A DNA stretch of 64,000 nucleotides, from assembly GCF_000275825.1 (NCBI RefSeq), contig NZ_JH719942.1, positions 689,600 to 753,599 on the forward strand, in the 5' to 3' direction. The DNA is from Saprospira grandis DSM 2844 (GTDB lineage: Bacteria > Bacteroidota > Bacteroidia > Chitinophagales > Saprospiraceae). Every line of letters starts with the position of its first letter. The first letter of the stretch is position 1. Below are positions 8,008-16,567 of the stretch, in pieces. The translations under genes were made by a program, and so were the position numbers. The notes under the pieces are model-generated. The model saw nothing but the letters and a program-made list of their open reading frames with translations, had not been told where the DNA came from and searched no databases.

Positions 8008-8910
8008 TCATTGAGAATAAGCCATCAATAAGATAGCGAAAATGGCTAAAAGCACCCCAATATAATTTATTTTTGACAAACGTTCACGAAAGAAAAAGAG
8101 CCCCAATAAGGCTGTCGCCACCACAATACTAATGTTGTTGATGGGCAAAACAACTGATTTATCCCAAACCTTGAAGGCCAGCAGCAAAAAGACGATCGAG
8201 AAGTAGTTGGGGATGCCCAAAGCTATACCACCCCCTACATTTTTCCAAGACCAACGGGCCTTGGCAGTTAGCAATTGATAGAGGTAAACCACCGCCCCTA
8301 GCAAGCCCGCCGAAGCAAAGATGGCCGTAGTAAAAGCCGCCGATTCTTCCTCTGTCCCCCCTAAAATGCTTTGCTGCACATACTGTAAAAGGACCTCAAT
8401 CAGGCCACTGCCGCTAAAGCTATAGATAGGAAAAAACCAAAGCAATAGCAGGCTGCCGCCCTGGGCCAAATACTGCTGCCGCTCTTGTTTTCGGCTATCG
8501 CCCGCTACTAATTTTTCGGGCCAATTGCTGGCCAATACAGCCGCAAAGGCCAAGCCCAAACCAATAATTTTTAAGCTGTCCGCAGGCTCTTTAAGGGCAA
8601 TAATAGCATAGGGCACCGAAACCAAAAGCGACATCTTTTGGAGGACCGAAGAAATAGTTATCCCAAATAAACGCACCGTCAGGCCCACCGCATAAAAACA
8701 ACTGATGAAGATGATCCCCAAAATGAAGGCGTAGGGCATATAAGGTGCGCCCAAATCAAACAATTGACCATTGTATAGCCCCCCCGCCAATACACAGACA
8801 AAGTAGTTGATTACAATAGCCCCAAAGGTGTCTACCCCAAAGCGAGGAAAAAGCTTGAAGACCGTAATCAAGACCGTTGAGCAAAAGATACTCAAAAGAA
8901 GATATAACAC
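8008..8910 (-). CDS. DMT-superfamily (EamA-like) membrane transporter
   Basis: A 300-residue integral membrane protein with about ten hydrophobic segments and the two-half symmetry of drug/metabolite transporters (10 TM, EamA type). The end of each half carries the usual motif: SVLQKMSLLVSVPYAIIALKE in the first, NNISIVVATALLGLFFFRERL in the second. Substrate cannot be told. It ends 5 bases from element E4 and begins 3 bases past the ribD stop, so it is likely co-transcribed downstream of ribD. A riboflavin-precursor role would be guesswork. Confidence 0.85.
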   Translation of the reverse strand: MLYLLLSIFCSTVLITVFKLFPRFGVDTFGAIVINYFVCVLAGGLYNGQLFDLGAPYMPYAFILGIIFISCFYAVGLTVRLFGITISSVLQKMSLLVSVPYAIIALKEPADSLKIIGLGLAFAAVLASNWPEKLVAGDSRKQERQQYLAQGGSLLLLWFFPIYSFSGSGLIEVLLQYVQQSILGGTEEESAAFTTAIFASAGLLGAVVYLYQLLTAKARWSWKNVGGGIALGIPNYFSIVFLLLAFKVWDKSVVLPINNISIVVATALLGLFFFRERLSKINYIGVLLAIFAILLMAYSQ

Positions 8911-8913
8911 AGT

Positions 8914-9960
8914 TTAGTCGTTGCGGTAATAAATTTCTACCCGATTATCAAATAGAGGCGCTACGCTCCTCAAATAGTTTTTGGGCGCTATGGGCGCCGC
9001 AATGCCTTGGCCCAAAATATCAGAAGATCGCAAAATGCGAATCTCATCCCAAAGGCCCGCCGATAGAAAGCTCTGCAAAAGCTGCGCTCCGCCCTCTACT
9101 AAGACCGATTGTAGGTCTAGCTGCTGCCAATCAACGCAAAGTTCCTCCAAAAGCTGCTCATAGGGAAGTTGGACAAAGCTTAGATTCTTTTGCTCTAAGG
9201 CGGGTGGAATGGCCCGATACACTCTTGTGGCTTGCTGTCCATCAAATAGTTGCAAGCCCATAGGCAACTGCCCCTCTCGGTCCAAAACCATCCGCAGCGG
9301 CTGCCGACCAAAATGATGGCGATTGCTCAAGGCGGGATTATCTACCGCTGCCGTTTTTCGACCCACAAGTATAGCCGACTCCTGGCTGCGCCAACGGTGA
9401 TTGATCCGACTAGAGATGGGGTTGGAGATCCGAAGGTTCTCCCCTGCTCGCCCCATAATATCATCTAAAGAACAGGCCCACTTGAGGATAATATAGGGGC
9501 GTTTTTGCCCAATATGCCGAAAAAAACGTCGATTCAGCCAGGCCGCTTCTTCTTCCAAAACCCCTACTTTCACCTCATGCCCCAAAGCCTTCAAGCGAGC
9601 AATGCTCTTGCCCCCCACCTTCTCAAAGGGGTCGGCTTGGGCAATGACCACTCTTGGAATCTTATGCCGCACAATCAAATCTACACAAGGGGGCGTTCGG
9701 CCATGATGAAAACAAGGCTCTAAGGTCACATAGATGGTCGATTGGGCCAAAAGCGACTGATCTTGGACCGAGCGAACTGCCAAGACCTCCGCATGCGGCT
9801 CTCCCGCCTGCTGATGAAAACCCTCCCCAATGATGCGCCCCTGATGCACAATCACCGCTCCCACCCTAGGGTTGGGCTGCTGACTCCCCCCACTCAAACG
9901 AGCCAAAGAGATGGCCCGACTCATATATTTTTTGTCTAATTTTTCTATTGTCTCTTTCAT
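8914..9960 (-). CDS. ribD: Bifunctional riboflavin deaminase/reductase RibD
   Basis: A 348-residue protein for the second and third steps of riboflavin synthesis: deamination of diaminohydroxyphosphoribosylaminopyrimidine and reduction of the ribosyl group. The N-terminal cytidine-deaminase-like domain has the zinc motif H56-A-E58 and C83 to C92 (TLEPCFHHGRTPPC). The C-terminal reductase domain starts near residue 150 (RPYIILKWACSLDD) and keeps VEGGAQLLQSFL. Full length. An in-frame ATG at codon 13 (MSRAISLA) is a possible alternative start. No FMN riboswitch is visible in the short upstream region. Confidence 0.95.
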   Translation of the reverse strand: MKETIEKLDKKYMSRAISLARLSGGSQQPNPRVGAVIVHQGRIIGEGFHQQAGEPHAEVLAVRSVQDQSLLAQSTIYVTLEPCFHHGRTPPCVDLIVRHKIPRVVIAQADPFEKVGGKSIARLKALGHEVKVGVLEEEAAWLNRRFFRHIGQKRPYIILKWACSLDDIMGRAGENLRISNPISSRINHRWRSQESAILVGRKTAAVDNPALSNRHHFGRQPLRMVLDREGQLPMGLQLFDGQQATRVYRAIPPALEQKNLSFVQLPYEQLLEELCVDWQQLDLQSVLVEGGAQLLQSFLSAGLWDEIRILRSSDILGQGIAAPIAPKNYLRSVAPLFDNRVEIYYRND

Positions 9961-10141
9961 GGCCCAAAGCTAATACTTTTTTCGATTTTGAATTGCTTCA
10001 CCTCCCCCCTGCTTTCCCCCTCCTAGCCGCAAATTATAGAGAGCGAAAAGCGCAAAAAGATATTTTTTTACTATTTTGGGCGAGCTAGCCCTTTGTCTTA
10101 GCAAGGACCCTAGTAATTTAGTAAAGACTAATAAGAAGACC

Positions 10142-10918
10142 ATGAGTATTATCATATCCCTATTGAACCACAAAGGAGGCGTTGGAAAAACTACCTCTGC
10201 GATCAACCTAGGCGCCGCCCTGGTCAAACTAAATAAAAAAGTACTGCTTGTCGATCTTGATCCGCAGGCGAACTTGACGATCTCTCTGGGCATCCCCAGA
10301 CAAAGAGTGACGATCTATGAAAATATGCGCGGCGATGCAGAACTCCAACCCTATAATGTGAAAGAAGATTTTGATGTGATCACCTCTTCGCTAGACCTCT
10401 CTGGGGCCGAAATGGAACTCATCAATGAACCCGGCAGAGAGTATATCCTCCGAGAACTCTTCGAACCCCTTCAAGAGGAATATGATTATGTTATCATTGA
10501 TTGCCCGCCCTCATTGGGCCTGCTCACCCTCAATGCACTAACCGCCAGTAATTTTGTTTTCATTCCCGTGCAAACTGAGTTTTTGGCCCTGCAAGGACTG
10601 GCCAAGATTAAACAGATTACCGATAAGGTCAGCTTCCGACTCAATAAGAAACTAAAGATGGGCGGCGTGATCGCCACCATGTACGATAGCCGCAAAATTC
10701 TTAATCGCGATATCGTGAGCACAATCAAGAAGTATTTTGGAGATAAGGTATTCAACACCAAGATTCGTAGCAATGTCTCTCTGGCCGAAGCCCCCTCTCA
10801 GCACAAAGATATCTTTGAGTATAATAAGTCCTCTAATGGCGCCAAAGATTATCTCGCCCTCGCTAAAGAAGTGGTGGGCCGCCTAGAAGAAGCCCCTCAG
10901 AAAAAATCAGATGCCTAA
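10142..10918 (+). CDS. ParA/Soj-family ATPase
   Basis: A 258-residue ParA-type ATPase from the ATG at 10142; the frame is open 66 bases further upstream but that part is not conserved in style. The deviant Walker A is K11-GGVGKTT, the DLDPQAN motif follows, and YVIIDCPPSLG is Walker B. ParA proteins polymerise or bind DNA non-specifically to partition chromosomes or position cargo. No ParB gene or obvious parS site is next to it, so it may partition something other than the chromosome or be an orphan Soj. A strong terminator follows. Confidence 0.9.
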   Translation: MSIIISLLNHKGGVGKTTSAINLGAALVKLNKKVLLVDLDPQANLTISLGIPRQRVTIYENMRGDAELQPYNVKEDFDVITSSLDLSGAEMELINEPGREYILRELFEPLQEEYDYVIIDCPPSLGLLTLNALTASNFVFIPVQTEFLALQGLAKIKQITDKVSFRLNKKLKMGGVIATMYDSRKILNRDIVSTIKKYFGDKVFNTKIRSNVSLAEAPSQHKDIFEYNKSSNGAKDYLALAKEVVGRLEEAPQKKSDA

Positions 10919-10936
10919 AGGCTAAACGATAAAGCT

Positions 10937-10974
10937 AAAAAGGGCTGTCGGAATTCTCCGACAGCCCTTTTTCT
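10937..10974. terminator. Bidirectional terminator
   Basis: Arms AAAAAGGGCTGTCGGA and TCCGACAGCCCTTTTT with loop ATTC, between the convergent ParA gene and the LolA-like gene. Confidence 0.88.
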
Positions 10975-10977
10975 TTG

Positions 10978-11715
10978 CTAGCGCTTCAATATGCTTTTAT
11001 TAAAATAATGTTCTGGAATCGCTTCATCTAAGGCTAACTCCAAAAGAATAAAGTCGGTCCCCTTGCCCTTTTTGAGAGCATCTTTATAATGCGTAATTGT
11101 TGGGTAGTAACGATCTCCAAATGCCTTGACCTCCGAGAAGGTTAACTCCTTGAGCAGCTGGCCGCTCTTGGCATATAGCTCTTCTTTTAGGGGTACATAA
11201 TAGCGCTGATCTACCCAAATTTTTCGCTTGGGGTAACTCAATCCCTCTACCTTGGCCACTAATTCTAAAACCCAGACCCGCTGCCCCTGCAGTTCCTCCT
11301 CCCCCAACAAACGCAAACTATAAATATCCTGCATTTTTCGGTCTTCCATCATATCCTCATAAGAAAGGTCAGAGCCCATGACCGACTGCCGAAGCATATG
11401 CCCCGATAATTGAATACTCCGATCCGTTGCGGGCGAGTAAATCCATAGGCGATCGCCTAACTTAAGCATTTTAGTCCCTCGCTCCCTAGCCGGGGCCAGG
11501 TATTCGGTATAGGCCTTTTGGTTCCCCTCCGAATAACTTCGGCTCTCTACGGTTCGGCTGCCTCGACGGCCATGAATGACCATCTGACTTCGGCTGATTT
11601 GCGTCTTGGCATTCATGTTTTCATCCATCTTAGCAATGATCTCACTGGCCGTTTGGGCCCAGTTTGGCGCCATCGTAAAGAGGATTAACACAAGACTACA
11701 TAATATTTTTTTCAT
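10978..11715 (-). CDS. LolA-like outer-membrane lipoprotein-sorting protein
   Basis: A 245-residue secreted protein with a signal peptide ending at APNWAQ. The fold pattern (TASEIIAKMDENM, then long beta strands such as GTKMLKLGDRLWIYSPATDR, then YPKRKIWVDQRYYVPLKEE) matches the LolA-like family often named outer membrane lipoprotein-sorting protein. Classical LolA carries lipoproteins across the periplasm; this branch is usually found with RND or ABC exporters. Here it lies downstream of an ABC ATPase and two FtsX-type permeases on the same strand, separated only by element E5, which supports a joint envelope export role. That role is inference. Confidence 0.85.
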   Translation of the reverse strand: MKKILCSLVLILFTMAPNWAQTASEIIAKMDENMNAKTQISRSQMVIHGRRGSRTVESRSYSEGNQKAYTEYLAPARERGTKMLKLGDRLWIYSPATDRSIQLSGHMLRQSVMGSDLSYEDMMEDRKMQDIYSLRLLGEEELQGQRVWVLELVAKVEGLSYPKRKIWVDQRYYVPLKEELYAKSGQLLKELTFSEVKAFGDRYYPTITHYKDALKKGKGTDFILLELALDEAIPEHYFNKSILKR

Positions 11716-11737
11716 CTCTTTTCTGTTTTGTTTTTTT

Positions 11738-11894
11738 GGGGCCTCCGCCTCGCTTTGCTCGTCGGCGCTACGGTTACTCCCTTTGGTCGTCGAACTGCGG
11801 ACTAAAGTCCTTGTTGTTAGGGCTCGCTATTCGCTCGGCCCTTCGCCCCCCCCTTTCGCATCGCTAGGCTGGCGGGCCTTCGGCCCTTTGGACC
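11738..11894 (+). repeat. Dispersed structured element E5 (subfamily B, long head)
   Basis: Head GGGGCCTCC lies 23 bases upstream of the LolA-like start codon, pointing away from it. It carries the long head insert (TTACTCCCTTTGGTCGTCG and GGACTAAAGTCC) whose amplification gives the 99-bp array at 6369. Core GCTCGCTATTCGCTCGGCCC and tail GCATCGCTAGGCT are present; the GGTCTG block is missing. Confidence 0.82.
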
Positions 11895-11899
11895 AATTT

Positions 11900-13174
11900 C
11901 TAGGCCTCCAATTCCTTAAATAAATTGGCGGTGCTTCTTTGATAGATGCCCAAACCCGCTAACATACTGCCCAAAAGACTAGCCAAAAGGCCCGGAATAA
12001 AGCCGATATAGAGCAATTCTACCGTTAATTTGGCCCTAAAGACCGAGGGCATCATCACATTAGATTGCTCCAAGGCCCCATCTAGGTCAATACCATATAG
12101 TTGTAGGTAGTAGCAAAGCCCCAGCCCGACTAATGTGCCCAAAAAAGAGCCTAAGCCACCAATGAGTAAAGACTCTATACAAAGGGCCGCATATATTTGC
12201 CCTTTGGCCTCGCCCAATGCCAAACGAATACCAAACTCTTTATAGCGTCTCAAGCCGCCTAAAAGCCCCATATTCCAAAGGACAATAGACATGGCCAGCA
12301 CAAAGATGCCTATAATCAAAGTAGACATATTATTGGCATAGTCTACATATTGGCCCAAGTTGTTTTGTGCTCTGAGCGAAAGCATAATAGGCGCAAATTC
12401 ATCGGGGTTATCAGCCTGGGCCGCATTAAAGCCTTCTGCAATGATTTTAGCTTGCTTGACCGAATAACTATTGTGCTTAAAATAGCCCAAGATCTCTGCC
12501 GCCGCATCTTGCATATCCAAAAAATCTTCCGCATCGGCTAAGTTCATAATAAGGCTGCTGCGGTCTATGGCCACTACCCCAAAACGAATGACGCCCACCA
12601 ATTGGTAGTTTCTAAAGCTCATGCTGCCCTCCATCGTGCTGCCCATCAAACTGAAACTTTGGCCCAATTCTATGCCCAAGCGCCGAGCAAATTCCTCCCC
12701 CATGAGGACCTCCTGCGGCTGTTCTGGCAAGCGCCCTTTATATAAGGACTTTTGCAGGTTCAATCTTTGGGCCTCTCCCAAACTAGGGGTACTGAGGTCT
12801 AGGGCCGTTACATTGGCAGGACCTTGGGCCTTCGTTTCTCCCTGAGCATTGGCCAAATCTACTAGCCCCCCAAAGCGAAGCCTGGGCGTCCAGATGAGCT
12901 CGGGATACTCCTGCCGCAAATGGGCCAGTAGGCTGTCAGCCTCATAAAGGGCCAAGTCATTGGGCTTTTGGCTGGCTAGCTCGGCATAGGCGCGGCTCAT
13001 TACTTTGAGGTGCCCCGTCTCTAAGCGAGCATTCTGCTCGATAATATCATTAAATACCCCCTGCATAAATCCCGACAAGAAAACCGTGAGCAATACCCCC
13101 ATAGCCGTAACCAAGATGGGGAAAAAGCTGCGAGAACGATCTCGCCAAATGCCTTTAAGTAGAAAGTAGATCAT
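11900..13174 (-). CDS. ABC transporter permease, FtsX/LolC-type (second of pair)
   Basis: A 424-residue permease. The start at 13174 is fixed by an ATGA overlap with the stop of the upstream permease; a longer frame exists upstream but overlaps that gene. One TM near the N-terminus (FFPILVTAMGVLLTVFLSGF), a large periplasmic domain of about 230 residues, then three TMs (NMSTLIIGIFVLAMSIVLW onward) is the MacB/LolC/FtsX layout. Such permeases do not move substrate through the membrane but transmit ATPase motion to the periplasm, for example to extract lipoproteins. It belongs with the ATPase at 14313-15023. Confidence 0.88.
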   Translation of the reverse strand: MIYFLLKGIWRDRSRSFFPILVTAMGVLLTVFLSGFMQGVFNDIIEQNARLETGHLKVMSRAYAELASQKPNDLALYEADSLLAHLRQEYPELIWTPRLRFGGLVDLANAQGETKAQGPANVTALDLSTPSLGEAQRLNLQKSLYKGRLPEQPQEVLMGEEFARRLGIELGQSFSLMGSTMEGSMSFRNYQLVGVIRFGVVAIDRSSLIMNLADAEDFLDMQDAAAEILGYFKHNSYSVKQAKIIAEGFNAAQADNPDEFAPIMLSLRAQNNLGQYVDYANNMSTLIIGIFVLAMSIVLWNMGLLGGLRRYKEFGIRLALGEAKGQIYAALCIESLLIGGLGSFLGTLVGLGLCYYLQLYGIDLDGALEQSNVMMPSVFRAKLTVELLYIGFIPGLLASLLGSMLAGLGIYQRSTANLFKELEA

Positions 13175-14316
13175 TGTAGTTTTCCTTTTAGGGCGGCAAC
13201 GGGGCTCATCCGAGCGATCTTCCTTGCAGGCCAATAACTTACCAGAAAAGAGCTGGCTAAAATAATCAAGCTCGTTTTTAGAATGAGGATCCAGCTATAG
13301 ACGGGATAAATGGCCTTGCCCATACTCACGCCCATTTCATCGGCCATTTCAGGCATGGGGATGCCGTTTTGGGCCAAATAATAGAGCAAGGGGGCCCCAT
13401 ATAAACCGCCCAAGAAGAGGCCAAAGATGGCATATAGCCCTCCTTCTAAGGTAAAGAGCAATTGAACTTCTTTTGGGCTCATGCCCAAGGAGATATAGGT
13501 CCCAATTTCTTTCTGCCGCTTAAATATAGACAACACCTGAGTATCAAAAAGGGCCAAAAGGGCTATGGCCAACAAAATGTAATAACTAAACTGCGAGCTG
13601 CCTTTTTTGGCTTCAATAATCTTATTGATGGGGGCCAGTAGAACCTCCAATTCTTGCCAATTGGCCCCAGCCACCGACTGCGGTTTGGCCTTGGCGGCCA
13701 CCCAAATATTGGCTTTATTCTCTAGGCCCGTTTTAGCTTGCAAGCTCAAGAGGTCTACCCAGATTTGCCCTTGGTCCACGCTAGGCAGTGGGCTATCAAA
13801 AACGCCCGCTATTTCTATTTCCTGAGCATCAAAGCTGCCTTTTTGGTCTCTCCAGCGCATCAAAAGACGGTCGCCTTTTTGGAGCTGGCAGTTTTTGGCC
13901 ATTCTGTGACCAATGAGGGCGGGAAACTGGGCCTGACTTTGGGCCAAAAGAGCCGTAGGCAAGGCCAATAATTCTTGTTGGGCGGGAATCCCTTTGATAA
14001 TGAGCGGATACATCCGCCCATCGGGATAAATACTCCCCTGCCGCCATAATATAGGCGTTCCCTCTAGGCTTTGGGGCCAATCCTTTAGGCCCTCCTGATA
14101 AGAAAAGGGGTCTAGGGGGTCAAAACCTTGGGCCCAATACTGCCCCGCAGCAAACTCCCAAGCAATACTATCTTGTTTGGCCGACTGGTTCCAGCCGTCT
14201 AACAGCCCATTGATAAATAGAATCAAGACAAAAACAAGGGAGAGAATGCTCGCATTGAGCCAAGTCCGCAGTCCCGCCCCCTTCAGATTCCGATAGGCTA
14301 AGGTCCAGGCTATCAT
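13171..14316 (-). CDS. ABC transporter permease, FtsX/LolE-type (first of pair)
   Basis: A 381-residue permease of the same MacB/FtsX layout as its neighbour: TM near residue 25 (NASILSLVFVLILFINGLLD), periplasmic domain, then three C-terminal TMs, ending in the conserved SYWPARKIARMSPVAALKG segment. Its start overlaps the ATPase stop by ATGA and its own stop overlaps the next permease the same way, so translation is probably coupled. Two unlike permeases with one ATPase give a LolCDE-like complex rather than a MacB homodimer. Substrate not determined. Confidence 0.88.
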   Translation of the reverse strand: MIAWTLAYRNLKGAGLRTWLNASILSLVFVLILFINGLLDGWNQSAKQDSIAWEFAAGQYWAQGFDPLDPFSYQEGLKDWPQSLEGTPILWRQGSIYPDGRMYPLIIKGIPAQQELLALPTALLAQSQAQFPALIGHRMAKNCQLQKGDRLLMRWRDQKGSFDAQEIEIAGVFDSPLPSVDQGQIWVDLLSLQAKTGLENKANIWVAAKAKPQSVAGANWQELEVLLAPINKIIEAKKGSSQFSYYILLAIALLALFDTQVLSIFKRQKEIGTYISLGMSPKEVQLLFTLEGGLYAIFGLFLGGLYGAPLLYYLAQNGIPMPEMADEMGVSMGKAIYPVYSWILILKTSLIILASSFLVSYWPARKIARMSPVAALKGKLQ

Positions 14317-15023
14317 TCGCTTACTGTTTTAGGGATTTGGGCCTCATCCTTTTCGATTTCTCCGTCTCGAAGATGGATGATGCGCTCTAGGTAGGCCATT
14401 ACTTTCTCGTCATGGGTAGAAAATAGAAAGCTTGTCCCTAATTCTTGATTCAGGCGGCGCATCAGACGCATAATATTGTGTGCATTGGCAGCATCTAGGT
14501 TGGCAGTAGGTTCATCGGCCAAGATTAACTTGGGCCGTTTGACAATAGCGCGGGCAATGGCCACCCTTTGGCCCTCTCCGCCCGATAGTTTATCGGGTTT
14601 TTTATTGGCCAAATGCGCAATGCCCAACCACTCTAGGGCTTCTTTTACGGTTTTTTGGCGCTCTGCCTTGCTCTTTTTTTGAAGCAGTAAGGGAAACTCT
14701 ACATTTTCAAAAACAGTATAGACGGGCAAGAGGTTAAATTGCTGAAAAATAAACCCCAGCTCCAAATTCCTAAAGTTGGCCGCCGCCTTGGCGCTCATGT
14801 TGGCCACGTCTTGGCCCAAAACAATCGCCTCACCCTCCGAGGGTTGGTCTAAACCACCAATAATATTAAGTAAGGTGGTTTTGCCTGAGCCCGAGGGACC
14901 CACTAGGCCCGAAAATTCTGCTGCTTGCATATTTAAGCTTAAGTCTTTAAGGGCCGTGAACTCTCCTTCGCCCAAAGGAAAGCGCTTATAGATATGTTTA
15001 AGGACGAGAATGTCTTCTTTCAT
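14313..15023 (-). CDS. ABC transporter ATPase, LolD/MacB-type
   Basis: A 236-residue nucleotide-binding subunit. Walker A is GPSGSGKTT at 42-50, the Q-loop is near 94 (FIFQQFNLLP), the signature is LSGGEGQR at 146-153, Walker B is LILADEPTANLD from 166, and the switch histidine is 204 (STHDE). The sequence GGEGQRVAIARAIVKRPKLI is characteristic of the LolD/MacB/FtsE branch. It is the first gene of the permease operon. Energises whatever lipoprotein or envelope substrate the two permeases handle. Confidence 0.92.
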   Translation of the reverse strand: MKEDILVLKHIYKRFPLGEGEFTALKDLSLNMQAAEFSGLVGPSGSGKTTLLNIIGGLDQPSEGEAIVLGQDVANMSAKAAANFRNLELGFIFQQFNLLPVYTVFENVEFPLLLQKKSKAERQKTVKEALEWLGIAHLANKKPDKLSGGEGQRVAIARAIVKRPKLILADEPTANLDAANAHNIMRLMRRLNQELGTSFLFSTHDEKVMAYLERIIHLRDGEIEKDEAQIPKTVSE

Positions 15024-15254
15024 CTTGCTAGAGGGTTATTTCTGTTACTTAGGCGGCCAAGGCTAGCCTCTCTTTCTACTGAAGATAAGACTTCGCTAAG
15101 AAATAGACTGTTGATTCCTAAAAATATTCTGCAAGGCCCTTTTTTTGGCCCTTTCTAGCCGCCGCTTAATGGCAGGCAACTTTCCTAGGCCTAATGCCTA
15201 GGCCATAAGACTGGCGAGCTTTAAGGAAATGGATGTTTTTTGATATTTTCTTTT

Positions 15255-15413
15255 GGGGCTGCCCCGCCCTGCGGGCGGGTCGGGCTGTGTCGCAGCTCGC
15301 AGGTCTGCTCGGCCCTGCGCAAAAAAGCGCTTTGCGCTTTTTTGCTGGGTCTGGCCCTTCGGGCCACTGCTTTCCATCCCTCAGCCGCGGGCGCTTCGCG
15401 CCCTTCTGGACCC
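15255..15413 (+). repeat. Dispersed structured element E6 (subfamily A)
   Basis: Head GGGGCTGCCCC, first stem GCCC/TGC/GGGC, core GCTCGCAGGTCTGCTCGG, a 12-bp second stem with arm GCAAAAAAGCGC around TTT, third stem GGCCC/TTC/GGGCC, tail CCATCCCTCAGCC and a final GGGCGC/TTC/GCGCCC hairpin. The head points toward the ABC ATPase start, 232 bases away; the bases between (15024-15254) hold no recognisable gene. Confidence 0.88.
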
Positions 15414-15556
15414 GCCCCTTTTGCTTTGGGCTAAATTCTCTATATATATAGTAGGCTACTCCAATTTGTCTATTTATAGAACTTTGTCTTTAAGCTGCTG
15501 TTTCCCTTAGCCAATAAACCAGCTATAATAATGAGTGTACAGCAAGTTTCCCTTTA

Positions 15557-16210
15557 GCTCTGGGGGATTCCCCCTAGCCATCTGGATCGTTACATTTAAG
15601 CGGGGGGATTCCCCCTAGCCGTCTGGATCGTTACATTTGAGCTGGGGGATTCCCCCTAGCCATCTGGATCGTTACATTTAAGCGGGGGGATTCCCCCTAG
15701 CCATCTGGATCGTTACATTTGAGCTGGGGGATTCCCCCTAGCCATCTGGATCGTTACATTTGAGCTGGGGGATTCCCCCTAGCCATCTGGATCGTTACAT
15801 TTAAGCAGGGGGATTCCCCCTAGCCATCTGGATCGTTACATTTAAGCAGGGGGATTCCCCCTGGCCATCTGGATCGTTACATTTGAGCGGGGGGATTCCC
15901 CCTAGCCGTCTGGATCGTTACATTTGAGCGGGGGGATTCCCCCTAGCCGTCTGGATCGTTACATTTGGCTCCGGGGATTCCCCAGAGGCGTCTGGATCGT
16001 TACATTTGGCTCCGGGGATTCCCCAGAGGCGTCTGGATCGTTACATTTGGCTCCGGGGATTCCCCAGAGGCGTCTGGATCGTTACATTTGGCTCCGGGGA
16101 TTCCCCAGAGGCGTCTGGATCGTTACATTTGGCTCCGGGGATTCCCCAGAGGCGTCTGGATCGTTACATTTGGCTCTGGCGTGGCGCCGGAGCCATCTGG
16201 ATCGTTACAT
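15557..16210. repeat. Tandem array of 16 units of 41 bp with hairpins
   Basis: The invariant block TCTGGATCGTTACAT recurs at exact 41-base steps from 15582 to 16197 (16 units). Between blocks sits an inverted repeat. Units 1-10 carry a GGGGGATTCCCCC type core flanked by GCT and AGC; units 11-15 carry CTCCGGGGATTCCCCAGAG; unit 16 carries GGCTCTGGCG/TGG/CGCCGGAGCC, a different sequence that is still self-complementary. It fills the divergent space between the ABC operon and the double AAA+ gene. Flanks 15414-15556 and 16211-16371 show no gene; the latter contains a GGGGGCTCCCC remnant. Confidence 0.93.
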
Positions 16211-16371
16211 CGTAGCTCCGGGGGCATCTAAATAGTCCTATTGCTTTTTTCGGGGGCTCCCCTACTAGCGTTGAGCTATAAGCGATTAGGCGCTAAAATA
16301 TGAAGAGGAGTCTTTTTATCTTCTAGAATGGGGGGCCGAAGCGGAATGCTCAGAGAGAAAAAGTTGTTGAG

Positions 16372-16504
16372 CGGCCCAGCGCTGCGGAGGGGTGGCCGAA
16401 GGCCAGACCGAAGCCGCCGCAGGCGGCTGAAGGGCCGAACAGACCTGTGAGCCCCGCAGCATAGCGGCGGCCAGCTTGGCTTTGCCAAGCTGGCCGCGGG
16501 CCCC
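16372..16504 (-). repeat. Dispersed structured element E7 (subfamily B)
   Basis: Minus-strand head GGGGCCCGC lies 64 bases upstream of the AAA+ start. The first stem is an 11-bp hairpin with arm GGCCAGCTTGG. The core reads GCTCACAGGTCTGTTCGG, where both sides of the small ACAG/CTGT stem have changed together relative to GCAG/CTGC. Second stem AGCCGCC/TGC/GGCGGCT, third GGCC/TTC/GGCC, tail CGCAGCGCTGGGCC. Confidence 0.87.
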
Positions 16505-16567
16505 AGAAATAAAACTTGCAGAAAGGAAGTTAAACAACTATATTAGATAGTTAATAAAAAGCGATCT

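Noticed and set aside
10076-10141. N-terminal extension of the ParA gene
   Set aside because: ParA proteins start a few residues before the KGGVGKTT loop; the ATG at 10142 gives that, the extension does not.
13175-13234. Longer start for the second ABC permease
   Set aside because: It would overlap the upstream permease by 64 bases; the ATGA overlap at 13171-13174 gives a natural start before the first TM segment.
15557-16210. Possible CRISPR array
   Set aside because: The 41-base period leaves no unique spacers: the parts between invariant blocks are repeated inverted repeats of three types, and no cas gene is nearby.
15024-16567. Insertion sequence or prophage remnant in the gene-free region
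   Set aside because: No transposase, integrase or terminal repeats were found; the region is accounted for by two dispersed elements and the 41-bp array.
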